Position numbers and translations under genes: made by a program
In this document: positions 8,997 through 18,468 of the stretch, one piece after another
How positions within the stretch are numbered: position 1 is the first letter of the stretch
How the letters are laid out: each line of letters begins with the position of its first letter
From: Opitutia bacterium Tous-C1TDCM
GTDB lineage: Bacteria; Verrucomicrobiota; Verrucomicrobiia; Opitutales; Opitutaceae
Reading direction: 5' to 3'
Assembly: GCA_002288455.1 (NCBI GenBank)
Contig: NEUS01000003.1
Coordinates: 1-64,000 of the forward strand
Length of the DNA: 64,000 nt
Notes under the pieces: model-generated
What the model saw: the letters and a program-made list of their open reading frames with translations, nothing else
What the model was told of the DNA's origin: nothing
Database searches by the model: none

Positions 8997-11900
8997 ATGC
9001 GCCGCTCCCTTTTAATTTTCCTTGCCGTATCCGCTTGGGCGGGCGCGCGGGCGGCGGCCGTCGATTTCAACCGCGAGGTGCGGCCGATCCTGTCGGACAA
9101 ATGTTTCCATTGCCACGGGCCCGACGAGACGGGCCGCAAGGGCAAGCTGCGGCTCGATACGCCGGAAGGCGCGACGCGTTTCCGCAACGGCTTCGCCGCC
9201 GTCGTGCCGGGCAAGCATGGCGAAAGCGAAATGATCGCGCGGGTGACGAGCGCCGATTCCGAGGAAGTCATGCCGCCGCCGGAGGCGAAAATCGGACAGC
9301 TGAGCGCGGCGGAAGTGGAGACCTTGAAGCGTTGGATCGACGAAGGCGCGGCCTACCAGTCGCACTGGTCCTTTGCGCCGCTCGCGCCCGGGCCGGTGCC
9401 GGCGCGGGCGGCCGGGACCGCGGCGACGAATCCGATCGACCACTACGTTTACAGCGCCTTGGCGAAACGGAAAATTGCCCCGCAGCCGGAGGCGGACCGC
9501 GCGACCTTGATCCGGCGGGCGACCTTCGATCTCACGGGCCTGCCGCCGACGCCGGCGGAGGTCGCGGCCTTTGTCGCGGACCGCGAGCCGCAGGCCTACG
9601 AGCGGCTGCTCGACCGCCTGTTGCAGTCGCCGCGCTACGGCGAGCGCATGACGGCGGACTGGCTCGATCTGGCGCGCTACGCGGACAGTTTCGGTTTCCA
9701 GGTCGACCGCGACCGCCCGATGTGGCCGTGGCGCGATTGGGTCATCAAGGCCTTCAACACAAATTTGCCGTGGGACCAATTCGTGACGTGGCAGCTCGCC
9801 GGCGATCTCCTGCCGGGCGCGACGCCGGAGCAGATTCTCGCCACCGCCTTCAATCGCTTGCATCCGCAGGAAGCGGAAGGCGGCTCGGTCGAGGAGGAAT
9901 ACCGCGTCAACTACGTCAACGACCGCGTCACAACCTTCGGCACCGCCTTCCTCGGCCTGACGCTCGAGTGCGCGCGGTGCCACGACCACAAGTTCGATCC
10001 GGTTTCGCAGCAGGACTACTACCGGTTCTTCGCGTTCTTCGACGACATCGACGAGGCGGGGCTGTATTCGTTTTTCACCAACGCGGTGCCGACGCCGGCG
10101 ATGCGGGCGCCGGATGCGGACTTGGAAAAACGCATCGCCGCGGCCCACGGCGCGGCGCGCGCGGCGCGGGCGACGTTGGCGGAGACGAAGGCGGCGCGGC
10201 GGGCGGCCTTCGAGACGTGGCTGGCGCAGCCGGACGGATTTCCCGTCGTGCCGGGCGGCGAGATCGCGCGCTTCGACTTCGAGCAACGGCAGGCGACGCC
10301 GAAGCCCTTGCCCGCGGCGGCCAAGCCCGCGGCGAACGGCGAACCGGCCGCGCCCGCGCCCGCGAACAGCGGCCCGGTTTTGCCCGAGCGTTTCGAGAGC
10401 CGCACCTGCCCGGAAACCTACGCGAGCACGGCGCCGGAAAACGTCTCGGTGCCCGGTCGCGACGGATTGGCGCTGCAATTGACCGGCGACCATCCGGTGG
10501 CGACGAAGGTGGGCAATTTCCACCGCTACGAACCGTTCACCGTTTCCCTCTGGTTGCAGACTCCGGACGTGAAGGAACGCGCCGTCGTGATGCACCGCTC
10601 GCGCGCGTGGACCGACGCCGGCAGCCGCGGCTACGAGCTGCTGATCGAGGACGGAAAGCCGAAGTGGTCGCTGATCCATTTTTGGCCGGGCGACGCGATC
10701 TCCGTGCGGGCCCGGGCGCCCTTGCCCGTGGGGAAATGGGTGCACGTGACGGTGACCAACGACGGCTCGAGCCGGGCCGCGGGCCTGCGGATCTACGTCG
10801 ACGGCGAGCCGGTCGCGACCGAGACGATCCGCGACCATTTGACGAAGGACATCACCGGCGGCGGCGGCGACTCGATCGTATTGGGCGAACGTTTCCGCGA
10901 CAAAGGATTCCGCGGCGGGCTGGTCGACGACCTGCGGGTTTTCCAACGCGAGCTGACGGCGCTGGAGATTCGCGACCTCGGGCAGCCCGGGACGTTGGCG
11001 GCGGCGCGGGCCCAGCCGGTGGCGGCCCTGACGGCGGGGGAACGCGAGCAGTGGTTCGCGTTTTACCTGGAAAATCACGACGAGGTTTACCGCGCGCAGC
11101 GGGCGGCGGTGCAGGCGGCCGAGGCGGCGGCGTCGAAACTCGGGGACGAGGCGCTCGAGATCATGGTGATGCGGGAATTGCCGCAGCCGAAGCCGGCCTA
11201 CGTCTTGAAACGGGGGGAATACGACCAACGCGGCGAGGCGGTCGAGGCGGGCACGCCGGATTTCCTGCCGCCGTTTCCGGCCGCGGCGCCGAAGAACCGG
11301 CTCGGGTTGGCGAAGTGGCTGACGGCGCCGGAGCATCCGCTGCTGGCGCGCGTGACGGTGAACCGTTTCTGGCAGGCGCTGTTCGGCCGCGGGCTGGTGA
11401 AGACGGCGGACGATTTCGGCAGCCAGGCGGACCGGCCGGAGTACCCGGAGTTGCTCGATTGGCTGGCGGCGGAGTTCATCCGTTCCGGCTGGGACACGAA
11501 GGCGATGCTGCGGACGATCGCGTTGTCGCAGGTTTACCGGCAGGGCAGTTTCGCGGCGGGCGACCTGATGACGGAGGATCCGGAGAACAGTTTGCTGGCG
11601 CGCGGGGCGCGGTACCGGTTGCCGGCGGAAATGATCCGCGACCACGCGCTGGCGGCGAGCGGGTTGCTCGTCGAGCGAACCGGCGGGGCGCCGGTCTTTA
11701 CTTACGACCATCCGGAGTCGTTCAAGCCGTCGCCGGCGGGCAAGGGCGAGCAGTTGTATCGCCGCAGCCTGTACACCTTCTGGCGGCGCAACGGGCCCGC
11801 GCCGGTGCTCGAGGCCTTCGACGTGCCGAAACGCGTGGTTTGCACGGCGCGGCGCGACACGACGAACACGCCGCTCCATGCCTTCGTGCTGCTGAACGGC

Positions 11901-12215
11901 CCGCAGTTCGTCGAGGCGGCGCGCGTGCTCGGGGAAACGGTGCACCGGGAGACGGGCGGGCGGCGGGACGAGCTCGCGACGGCGGCCTTTGTCCGGTTGC
12001 TGGGCCGGGCGCCGACCGCGGCCGAGCACGGCGTGCTGGTCCGGCTCTACGACGAGCAGCTCGACTGGTACCGGCGGAATCCGGCCCAGGCCGAGGCGTA
12101 TTTGAAAATCGGCGACACGCCGCGCGACGCGGCCCTGCCGGCGGCGGAAATCGCCGCCGCGGCGGTGCTCGCGAACACCCTGATGAACCACGACGGCTTC
12201 GTCGTGAAACGCTGA
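8997..12215 (+). CDS. PSD1 / DUF1549-DUF1553 (planctomycete cytochrome C) protein with internal LamG domain
   Basis: Signal peptide; VDFNREVRPILSDKCFHCHGPDE (CxxCH), DUF1549-like LIRRATFDLTGLPPTPAEV, LamG-like middle, DUF1553-like C-terminus (LLARVTVNRFWQALFGRGLV). Confidence 0.93.
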   Translation: MRRSLLIFLAVSAWAGARAAAVDFNREVRPILSDKCFHCHGPDETGRKGKLRLDTPEGATRFRNGFAAVVPGKHGESEMIARVTSADSEEVMPPPEAKIGQLSAAEVETLKRWIDEGAAYQSHWSFAPLAPGPVPARAAGTAATNPIDHYVYSALAKRKIAPQPEADRATLIRRATFDLTGLPPTPAEVAAFVADREPQAYERLLDRLLQSPRYGERMTADWLDLARYADSFGFQVDRDRPMWPWRDWVIKAFNTNLPWDQFVTWQLAGDLLPGATPEQILATAFNRLHPQEAEGGSVEEEYRVNYVNDRVTTFGTAFLGLTLECARCHDHKFDPVSQQDYYRFFAFFDDIDEAGLYSFFTNAVPTPAMRAPDADLEKRIAAAHGAARAARATLAETKAARRAAFETWLAQPDGFPVVPGGEIARFDFEQRQATPKPLPAAAKPAANGEPAAPAPANSGPVLPERFESRTCPETYASTAPENVSVPGRDGLALQLTGDHPVATKVGNFHRYEPFTVSLWLQTPDVKERAVVMHRSRAWTDAGSRGYELLIEDGKPKWSLIHFWPGDAISVRARAPLPVGKWVHVTVTNDGSSRAAGLRIYVDGEPVATETIRDHLTKDITGGGGDSIVLGERFRDKGFRGGLVDDLRVFQRELTALEIRDLGQPGTLAAARAQPVAALTAGEREQWFAFYLENHDEVYRAQRAAVQAAEAAASKLGDEALEIMVMRELPQPKPAYVLKRGEYDQRGEAVEAGTPDFLPPFPAAAPKNRLGLAKWLTAPEHPLLARVTVNRFWQALFGRGLVKTADDFGSQADRPEYPELLDWLAAEFIRSGWDTKAMLRTIALSQVYRQGSFAAGDLMTEDPENSLLARGARYRLPAEMIRDHALAASGLLVERTGGAPVFTYDHPESFKPSPAGKGEQLYRRSLYTFWRRNGPAPVLEAFDVPKRVVCTARRDTTNTPLHAFVLLNGPQFVEAARVLGETVHRETGGRRDELATAAFVRLLGRAPTAAEHGVLVRLYDEQLDWYRRNPAQAEAYLKIGDTPRDAALPAAEIAAAAVLANTLMNHDGFVVKR

Positions 12216-12217
12216 CC

Positions 12218-13693
12218 ATGGACACTCCCGACGCGGCCCGGAATCCCCTCTGCACCGGCCCGGAACCCTGGTTCCGGATGAGCCGGCGCGAATGCCTCAA
12301 CCGCCTGGCGCTCGGGCTCGGCGGCATGGCGTTGGCGGAATTGCTCGGGACCAAGGCGGTCGCGGCGCCGGCGGCCGCCCCGAAAGGGCTGCCCGGGTTG
12401 CCGCACTTTGCGCCGAAGGCGAAGCGGATCATTTATCTGTTCCAATCGGGCGGGCCGTCGCAGCTCGACCTCTTCGACTACAAGCCGCTGCTCAACCGGA
12501 AGCACGGCGAGCAATTGCCGGAGACGGTGCGCGGCGGCCAGCGGCTGACGGGGATGTCGGGCAACCAGAGTTCGATCCCGATCGCCGGCTCGCCGTTCAA
12601 GTTCGCGCAGCACGGGCAGAGCGGTGCGTGGGTTTCCGACGCGCTGCCGTACACGGCGAAGATCGCGGACGACCTTTGCATCATCCGCTCGATGCACACG
12701 GAATCGATCAACCACGGGCCGGGCGTGACGTTCATGCAGACGGGCTCGCAGATCCCGGGGCGGCCGAGTTTCGGATCGTGGCTCGATTACGGACTCGGCA
12801 GCGCGAATGCGGATTTGCCGGCGTTCGTCGTGCTGCTGACGAAGGACAAGAAGGGCCAGCCGTTGATGTCGCACCTGTGGGGCGCGGGTTTTCTGCCGGC
12901 GAAACACCAAGGCGTGCGGTTCCGTTCCGGCGGGGATCCGGTGTTGTATCTGGGCAATCCGGCCGGAGTGGCGCCGGAGAACCGGCGGCTCGCGCTCGAT
13001 CGCCTGCGGGAATTGCACGAACAGCAATTTGCCGGGACGCCCGATGCGGAGATCGCGGCGCGGATCGCGAACTACGAGATGGCGTTCAACATGCAGACGA
13101 GCGTGCCGGAGGTCGCCGATTTCAAGGACGAGCCCGAGCACGTCGTCGCCGAGTACGGGCCGGACGCGCGGACGCCGGGGACCTTTGCGGCGAATTGCCT
13201 GCTGGCGCGCCGGTTGGCGGAGCGGGGCGTGCGGTTTATCCAGCTGTATCACCAGGACTGGGACCACCACGCGGGATTGCCGGGCGGCCTGAAACGCGAG
13301 TGCCTGCAGACGGACCGGGCGGCGGCGGCGTTGGTGACGGATCTGAAGCGGCGCGGTATGCTCGACGACACGCTGGTGGTGTGGGGCGGAGAATTCGGCC
13401 GGACCAATTATTGCCAGGGGCTGATGACGGCGGGCAATTTCGGCCGCGACCACCATCCGCGTTGTTTCTCGGTGTGGCTGGCCGGCGGCGGCACGAAGCC
13501 CGGCATGACTTACGGCGAGACCGACGAGTACGGCTACAACGTCGCGCAGAATCCGGTGCACATCCACGATCTGCACGCGACGATCATGCACCTCTTCGGC
13601 ATCGATCACGAGCAGCTGACCTACAAATTCCAAGGTCGCCGCTACCGCCTGACCGACGTGCACGGGCACGTCGTGAAGGACGTGATTGCCTGA
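12218..13693 (+). CDS. DUF1501 domain-containing protein
   Basis: MSRRECLNRLALGLGGMALAELLG leader; IIYLFQSGGPSQLDLFDYKP; 2 nt after the upstream stop. Confidence 0.93.
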   Translation: MDTPDAARNPLCTGPEPWFRMSRRECLNRLALGLGGMALAELLGTKAVAAPAAAPKGLPGLPHFAPKAKRIIYLFQSGGPSQLDLFDYKPLLNRKHGEQLPETVRGGQRLTGMSGNQSSIPIAGSPFKFAQHGQSGAWVSDALPYTAKIADDLCIIRSMHTESINHGPGVTFMQTGSQIPGRPSFGSWLDYGLGSANADLPAFVVLLTKDKKGQPLMSHLWGAGFLPAKHQGVRFRSGGDPVLYLGNPAGVAPENRRLALDRLRELHEQQFAGTPDAEIAARIANYEMAFNMQTSVPEVADFKDEPEHVVAEYGPDARTPGTFAANCLLARRLAERGVRFIQLYHQDWDHHAGLPGGLKRECLQTDRAAAALVTDLKRRGMLDDTLVVWGGEFGRTNYCQGLMTAGNFGRDHHPRCFSVWLAGGGTKPGMTYGETDEYGYNVAQNPVHIHDLHATIMHLFGIDHEQLTYKFQGRRYRLTDVHGHVVKDVIA

Positions 13694-13723
13694 GGCGGCG
13701 GGGGCGGCCTACAACAGCCGCGC

Positions 13724-14425
13724 ATGAATCTGCGCACCCCGTTGTTCACCCTTGCCCTTTCGTTGCTCGCGGCGCCGCTCTTCGGCGCGGAGCCCAACAC
13801 GCTGACGGCCGCGGAAAAATCCGCCGGTTGGAAACTGCTCTTCGACGGCACCTCGCTGAACGGCTGGCGCGGCTACAAGACCGAGGCGATCGGCGCCGGC
13901 TGGAAGGCCGAGGGCGGCACGCTGACGCTGACGGCGGCGAAATCCGGCGACGTGATGACGAAGGACGAATTCGCCGATTTCGAACTCAGCTTCGAGTGGA
14001 AGATCGCCGCCGGCGGCAACAGCGGCGTCATTTACCGCGTCGGTCTCGGCGAGAGCGCGAGCCACCGCACGGGACCGGAGTACCAGATCCTCGACAACGT
14101 CGCGGCCAAGGACAACAAGCTCGGCAACCACCTCGCCGGTTCGCTCTACGACATCGGCAAGGAAGCGCCCCGCGATCTCGTGAAGGCGGTCGGCGAGTGG
14201 AACCAGAGCCGCCTGATCGTGCGCGGCTGGAAGGTCGAGCATTGGCTCAACGGCAAGCAGGTCATCGCCCTCGACCTCGGCGGCGCCGAAGGCAAGGCGG
14301 CGATCGCGCAGAGCAAATTCAAAGACCTGAAGCAGTTCGCGTCGCTGGCCAAGGGCCACATCGCGTTCCAGGACCACGGCGACGTCGTCAGTTACCGTTC
14401 CATCAAGATCCGGAATCTGAAGTAA
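13724..14425 (+). CDS. DUF1080 / 3-keto-disaccharide hydrolase domain protein, secreted
   Basis: WKLLFDGTSLNGWRGYKTEAIGAGWKAEGGTLTL...NSGVIYRVGLGE. Confidence 0.9.
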   Translation: MNLRTPLFTLALSLLAAPLFGAEPNTLTAAEKSAGWKLLFDGTSLNGWRGYKTEAIGAGWKAEGGTLTLTAAKSGDVMTKDEFADFELSFEWKIAAGGNSGVIYRVGLGESASHRTGPEYQILDNVAAKDNKLGNHLAGSLYDIGKEAPRDLVKAVGEWNQSRLIVRGWKVEHWLNGKQVIALDLGGAEGKAAIAQSKFKDLKQFASLAKGHIAFQDHGDVVSYRSIKIRNLK

Positions 14426-14459
14426 GCGCCCGGCCGGTTGGTGCCGGCGGCGATTTCGA

Positions 14460-14485
14460 GGCGGGCCTGCGGGCCCGCCTTTTTT
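14460..14485 (+). terminator. Rho-independent terminator
   Basis: GGCGGGC-CTGCGG-GCCCGCC followed by TTTTTT. Confidence 0.85.
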
Positions 14486-14492
14486 GCGGGCG

Positions 14493-15203
14493 CTAGAGCG
14501 GGCCGGCGGTTTCGGCGCGCAACGTGGCCAGGCCGGCGCGGGCGGCGGCTTCTTCGGCGGCTTTTTTGGAGGAGCCTTTGCCGGTGCCGAGCTGACGGCC
14601 GAGCAGGGAAACGGCGACCTCGTATTCGCGGGCGTGGTCTTCGCCGGTGAACTGGAGCACGTCGTAACGCAGGGCCTGGTTGCCGTGGCGCGGTTGGACC
14701 AGTTCCTGGAGGCGGCCCTTGGGGTTTTCCAAATCCTCCACGGCGGCGAGCCGTTCGGGCAACGGGCCGTAGAGCGCGAGCAGGGCGGCGGAGACGGTCG
14801 CGAGATCCGCGTCGAGGTAGATGGCGCCGAGCGTCGCCTCGAAGGCATCCTCGAGGGCGGCGGAGCGTTGGCGGCCGCCGGTGGATTCCTCGCTGGTGCC
14901 AAGGAGCAAAGCGGCGTCGAGGCCGATCTGGCGCGCGAGGCCGGCGAGGCAGGCGCCGTTGGCGAGGGCGGCGCGGCGTTTGCTGAGGACGCCCTCGCGT
15001 TCGCCCGGGTAAAGTTTGAAGAGCGCTTCCGTCAGGACGAGCTGCAGCACCGCATCGCCGAGGAACTCGAGACGCTGGTTGGTTTCGCCGATGTCCGGGA
15101 AATCGGAGAGGACGGACGGGTGGGTGAGGGCGCGCCGCAGGAGCGAACGGTCGCGGAAGCGGTGGCCGAGCCGGGCTTCGAGGGCGGCGAGATCGGCGTT
15201 CAT
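14493..15203 (-). CDS. rnc: Ribonuclease III
   Basis: NQRLEFLGDAVLQLVLTEALF signature, C-terminal dsRBD (KGRLQELVQPR...GKGSSKKAAEEAAARA). Confidence 0.96.
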   Translation of the reverse strand: MNADLAALEARLGHRFRDRSLLRRALTHPSVLSDFPDIGETNQRLEFLGDAVLQLVLTEALFKLYPGEREGVLSKRRAALANGACLAGLARQIGLDAALLLGTSEESTGGRQRSAALEDAFEATLGAIYLDADLATVSAALLALYGPLPERLAAVEDLENPKGRLQELVQPRHGNQALRYDVLQFTGEDHAREYEVAVSLLGRQLGTGKGSSKKAAEEAAARAGLATLRAETAGPL

Positions 15204-15997
15204 GAACTGGCGCTGGAGTAGCGGCGGATGCCGCGGTGGAAGACGAAGACCGCGAGCGCGAACCAGAGCGCGGCGAAGAGGAACGGGCCGGCGATCCAGC
15301 GCCAATCCTCGCCGAAGCGGCCGATCAGCACGCGGGCGGGGGCGTTGCTCACGACGACGACGGGCAGCAGCCAGACGAAGAGCATCTGGCTGACGACGCC
15401 CTTGAAGGCCTCGCGCGGCAGGCGGGAGAATTCCGTCAACGTGAAGTACGTGCCTTCGACGCCCTGCGCGCTCGTGAGCCAGAACACGAGGGAGATCGAG
15501 ATCACGAGCACGCTGTAGTGGATCACGAGGCCGCAGCCGACCATGGCGGCGTAGAGGGCGACATCGAGGAAGCTCGGCTGCAGGTCGAGTTTGCCGGCGG
15601 CATAGACGATGACGCCGACGGCGATGACGGCGTTGACGAGGCCGTCGGGGTCGAGTTTCCGCGTCGTGGCCATGAACATGACGTTGCCGGGCTGGGCCAA
15701 GAAGAAGTCGAAGTTGCCGGTGCGGACATTGCGGCCCATCTCGAAAATGCTGCTCCAGAAGAAGCCCATCAAAAAGCGCTGGATCAGCATCGAGGTGCCG
15801 ACGAGGAGCATCATCTCGTATTGGTTCCAGCCGGCGATGTTGTCGGTGTGCCGGTAGATGACGGAGACGAGGAGCAGATTGACCGTCATCCAGAACAGCT
15901 CGACGAGGGACCAGACGATGAAGTCGCCGCGAAACATCATGGTCCGCGTGATCGAGTAGCGCGCGCTCGCGAGCCAGATCCGGAAGTAGTGAAGCAT
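15200..15997 (-). CDS. ABC-2 family transporter permease (DUF990-like)
   Basis: 265 aa, about six hydrophobic segments, MMFRGDFIVWSLVELFWMTVNLLLVSVIYRHT; ATGA overlap with rnc. Confidence 0.85.
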   Translation of the reverse strand: MLHYFRIWLASARYSITRTMMFRGDFIVWSLVELFWMTVNLLLVSVIYRHTDNIAGWNQYEMMLLVGTSMLIQRFLMGFFWSSIFEMGRNVRTGNFDFFLAQPGNVMFMATTRKLDPDGLVNAVIAVGVIVYAAGKLDLQPSFLDVALYAAMVGCGLVIHYSVLVISISLVFWLTSAQGVEGTYFTLTEFSRLPREAFKGVVSQMLFVWLLPVVVVSNAPARVLIGRFGEDWRWIAGPFLFAALWFALAVFVFHRGIRRYSSASS

Positions 15998-16002
15998 GGA
16001 TA

Positions 16003-16118
16003 AATGCGGATTTCGGAATGCGGATTGCGGAGTGGGAAAGGCAGATGAGGAATGAAAAACGCGCCGTGGATCGGTCAGTTGTCCGGCACTCCGCATTCCG
16101 CACTCCGCATTCCGCAAT
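16003..16118. repeat. Heptad array R1: inverted arms of degenerate ANTGCGG units
   Basis: Left AATGCGG ATTTCGG AATGCGG ATTGCGG AGTGGGA (16003-16037); right CCGCATT CCGCACT CCGCATT CCGCAAT (16091-16118); core about 16038-16086. Confidence 0.85.
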
Positions 16119-16125
16119 TATCCCC

Positions 16126-16935
16126 TCAGCCTCCCACCGCCGTGTGGCGGCGCAGGCCGCGGAGCCAGAGGCCGTGGCCGACGGTGAGCAGAATGCCGAC
16201 CCAGCAGGCCTGGATACCGAGGCACCAGAGCGATTCCTCGAAGCCGAAGCGGCCGGTGAAGATCGCGGCCGGGAAGTACATCTGGTACGGATACGGCAGG
16301 AGCATCGAGGCGGCGAAGAGGTCGGGCGACATCAGGTCGAGCGGGAAGATCTGGCCGCCGAGCACGGCCTCGATCGCGAGGGAGAGGATGACGAAGCCCT
16401 GGATTTCGAGAAACCAGAACGTCAGCATGCCGAAGCAGTAGGCGATGCAGAACTGGATCAGGGCGGAGAGCAGGACGGCGGGCAGGCCGACGGCGAGGCG
16501 CCAGGGCTCGGCGGGGAAGGTGAGGTAGTCGCCGATGACGGGCAGGGCGAAGAGCAGCGGGATCAGAATGAGGGTGCCGGAAACGAGGCGGGCCGCGACG
16601 AAGATGCTGAAGCGGTAGGCGAAGTAGTTGATCGGCTTGAGCAGGAACTGGTTGATCAGGCCGTTGCGGATTTCCTCGCTGATCTGGTAGTCCTCGTTGA
16701 ACGCGCTGACGAGAAACTGGAGCGCGAGGATCGTGATGAAGTAGGTGAGGGTCTGCCGCAGGTCGAAGCCGCCGATGTTCCCCGCGCCCTCGAAGGCCGC
16801 GCCCCACAGAATGAAGACGACGGCGAGATGGAAGAGGGAGAAGAACCCGCGGATGGCGAAATTCCAGCGGTACACCAGATTGCTCTGGAGGCCGACGAGG
16901 AAGGCCTGGCGGTATTTTTCGAGGGCGGGAAACAT
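16126..16935 (-). CDS. ABC-2 family transporter permease (DUF990-like)
   Basis: MFPALEKYRQAFLVGLQSNLVYRWNFAIRGFFSLFHLAVVFILWG...; paired with 15200-15997. Confidence 0.85.
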   Translation of the reverse strand: MFPALEKYRQAFLVGLQSNLVYRWNFAIRGFFSLFHLAVVFILWGAAFEGAGNIGGFDLRQTLTYFITILALQFLVSAFNEDYQISEEIRNGLINQFLLKPINYFAYRFSIFVAARLVSGTLILIPLLFALPVIGDYLTFPAEPWRLAVGLPAVLLSALIQFCIAYCFGMLTFWFLEIQGFVILSLAIEAVLGGQIFPLDLMSPDLFAASMLLPYPYQMYFPAAIFTGRFGFEESLWCLGIQACWVGILLTVGHGLWLRGLRRHTAVGG

Positions 16936-16964
16936 CGTCCGGGGACGGCGCGCGGCCGGCGGGC

Positions 16965-17747
16965 TCAGGCCTTGAGGCCGAAGCGCTCGATCACCTCGGC
17001 GGCGAGGGCGCGGTAGGCGACGGAGCCGGGTCCGTTGGGATCGTAGGCGAGGATCGGTTTGCCGAAGCTCGGGGCTTCGCTGAGCCGCACGGTGCGGGGG
17101 ATGACGGCCTTGAAGATTTTCTCCGGCAGATGCTGGCGGACCTCGTCGACGACCTGCTTGGCCAGATTGATGCGGGAATCGAACATCGTCATGATGACGC
17201 CGCCGAGCTGGAGGTGGTCGTTCACGTGGGCCTCCTTGAGGCGTTCGAGGTTGCGCAGGATCTGGCCGAGGCCCTCGAGGGCGAGGTACTCGCATTGCAG
17301 CGTGATCAGCAGGTGGTCGGCGAAGGCGAGGCTGTTCATCGAAAGCATGCCGAGGGCGGGCGGGCAATCGATGATGATGGCGCGGTAGCCGTTGGAACGG
17401 CGGACCGGATCGAGGACGGTGCGGAGGCGGGCGAGATAGTTTTCCGTCTGGGCGAGCTCGATTTCGGCCGCGGCGAGGTCCTCTTCGCTGGGGATGAGGG
17501 CGAGGTGCTCGTAGGCGGTGGGCACGATCATCTCGAAGGCGCTGCCTTCGCCGCGGAGGGGGCCGTAAAGACTGCGGCCGGCCTGCTTCTCGACGCCGAC
17601 GGCGCTGGTGGCGTTGGCCTGGGGGTCGAGATCGATCAACAAAGTGTGGATCTTCTTCTCGGCCAAGGCGGCGGCGAGGTTGACGGCGGTGGTGGTTTTG
17701 CCGACGCCACCTTTTTGGTTGGCGATGGTAAAGACGGTGGTGGCCAT
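16965..17747 (-). CDS. ParA/Soj family ATPase
   Basis: MATTVFTIANQKGGVGKTTTAVNLAAALA (deviant Walker A), IIIDCPPALG, full length. Confidence 0.94.
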   Translation of the reverse strand: MATTVFTIANQKGGVGKTTTAVNLAAALAEKKIHTLLIDLDPQANATSAVGVEKQAGRSLYGPLRGEGSAFEMIVPTAYEHLALIPSEEDLAAAEIELAQTENYLARLRTVLDPVRRSNGYRAIIIDCPPALGMLSMNSLAFADHLLITLQCEYLALEGLGQILRNLERLKEAHVNDHLQLGGVIMTMFDSRINLAKQVVDEVRQHLPEKIFKAVIPRTVRLSEAPSFGKPILAYDPNGPGSVAYRALAAEVIERFGLKA

Positions 17748-17826
17748 GAAGAGTCTTTGGTCAATGAGGCCGCGCCAACCGGGCCGCAAGCGCAGCTTCC
17801 AGTTTGCTGAAATCCGCCGGGGGGCG

Positions 17827-17841
17827 GCGCGAAATTCGCGC
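17827..17841. promoter_or_regulatory. 15-bp palindrome, possible operator upstream of rpmJ-rpmE
   Basis: GCGCGAA-A-TTCGCGC; a TTGACA hexamer follows at about 17880. Confidence 0.3.
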
Positions 17842-17917
17842 GCGGCAAGCGGCGCGCAGGAATCGCGGAGAAATTCCGTTGACAGCGGCGGGGCCGAGCG
17901 ATGCTTTGGCGCCTTTT

Positions 17918-18043
17918 ATGAAAGTCGTTTCCTCCATCAAGTCGGCCAAGAAGCGTCACCCGGCGTGCCAGGTGGTTCGCCGCAAGGGCAAGATTTACGT
18001 GATCAACAAGGTCGAGCCGCGCTACAAGGCTCGCCAAGGTTAA
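17918..18043 (+). CDS. rpmJ: 50S ribosomal protein L36 (Cys-poor / zinc-independent form)
   Basis: [41 protein letters not shown]; resembles YkgO-type L36. Confidence 0.93.
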   Translation: MKVVSSIKSAKKRHPACQVVRRKGKIYVINKVEPRYKARQG

Positions 18044-18058
18044 CCTCCTCTTACCGCG

Positions 18059-18313
18059 ATGAAAGCCGAAGGCCATCCCTCTCTCAACAACGTCTGCTTC
18101 CTCGATATCGGAACCGGCCGTCGTTACCTCACCAAGTCGACCATGAAGTCCGCCCGCAAGGAGCAGATCGACGGTCAGGAGTTCTTCGTCATCGCCCGCG
18201 ATGTGACGATGGACTCGCACCCGGCCTACACCGGCGAGAAGCGTCTCGTCGACACGGCCGGCCGCGTCGAGAAGTTCACGACGAAGTTCAAGCGCGGCAC
18301 CGGCAAGAAGTAA
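18059..18313 (+). CDS. rpmE: 50S ribosomal protein L31 type B
   Basis: MKAEGHPSLNNVCFLDIGTGRRYLTKSTMKSARKE...; no CxxC pair. Confidence 0.9.
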   Translation: MKAEGHPSLNNVCFLDIGTGRRYLTKSTMKSARKEQIDGQEFFVIARDVTMDSHPAYTGEKRLVDTAGRVEKFTTKFKRGTGKK

Positions 18314-18335
18314 GCCGCGCCCGTTTTTCACTTTC

Positions 18336-18367
18336 GAGGCCCGCCTATCCGGCGGGCCTCTTTTTTT
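18336..18367 (+). terminator. Rho-independent terminator
   Basis: GAGGCCCGCC-TATCC-GGCGGGCCTC-TTTTTTT. Confidence 0.92.
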
Positions 18368-18468
18368 GCCCGGCGCCCGGCGCATGACGCGGGCGGCCTC
18401 GGGGCGGGCGGATTTTTTCCGTGTGTTCGCGGCGCGGGCCGGGCAATTCTGACCGCTTTCCTTCCGTC

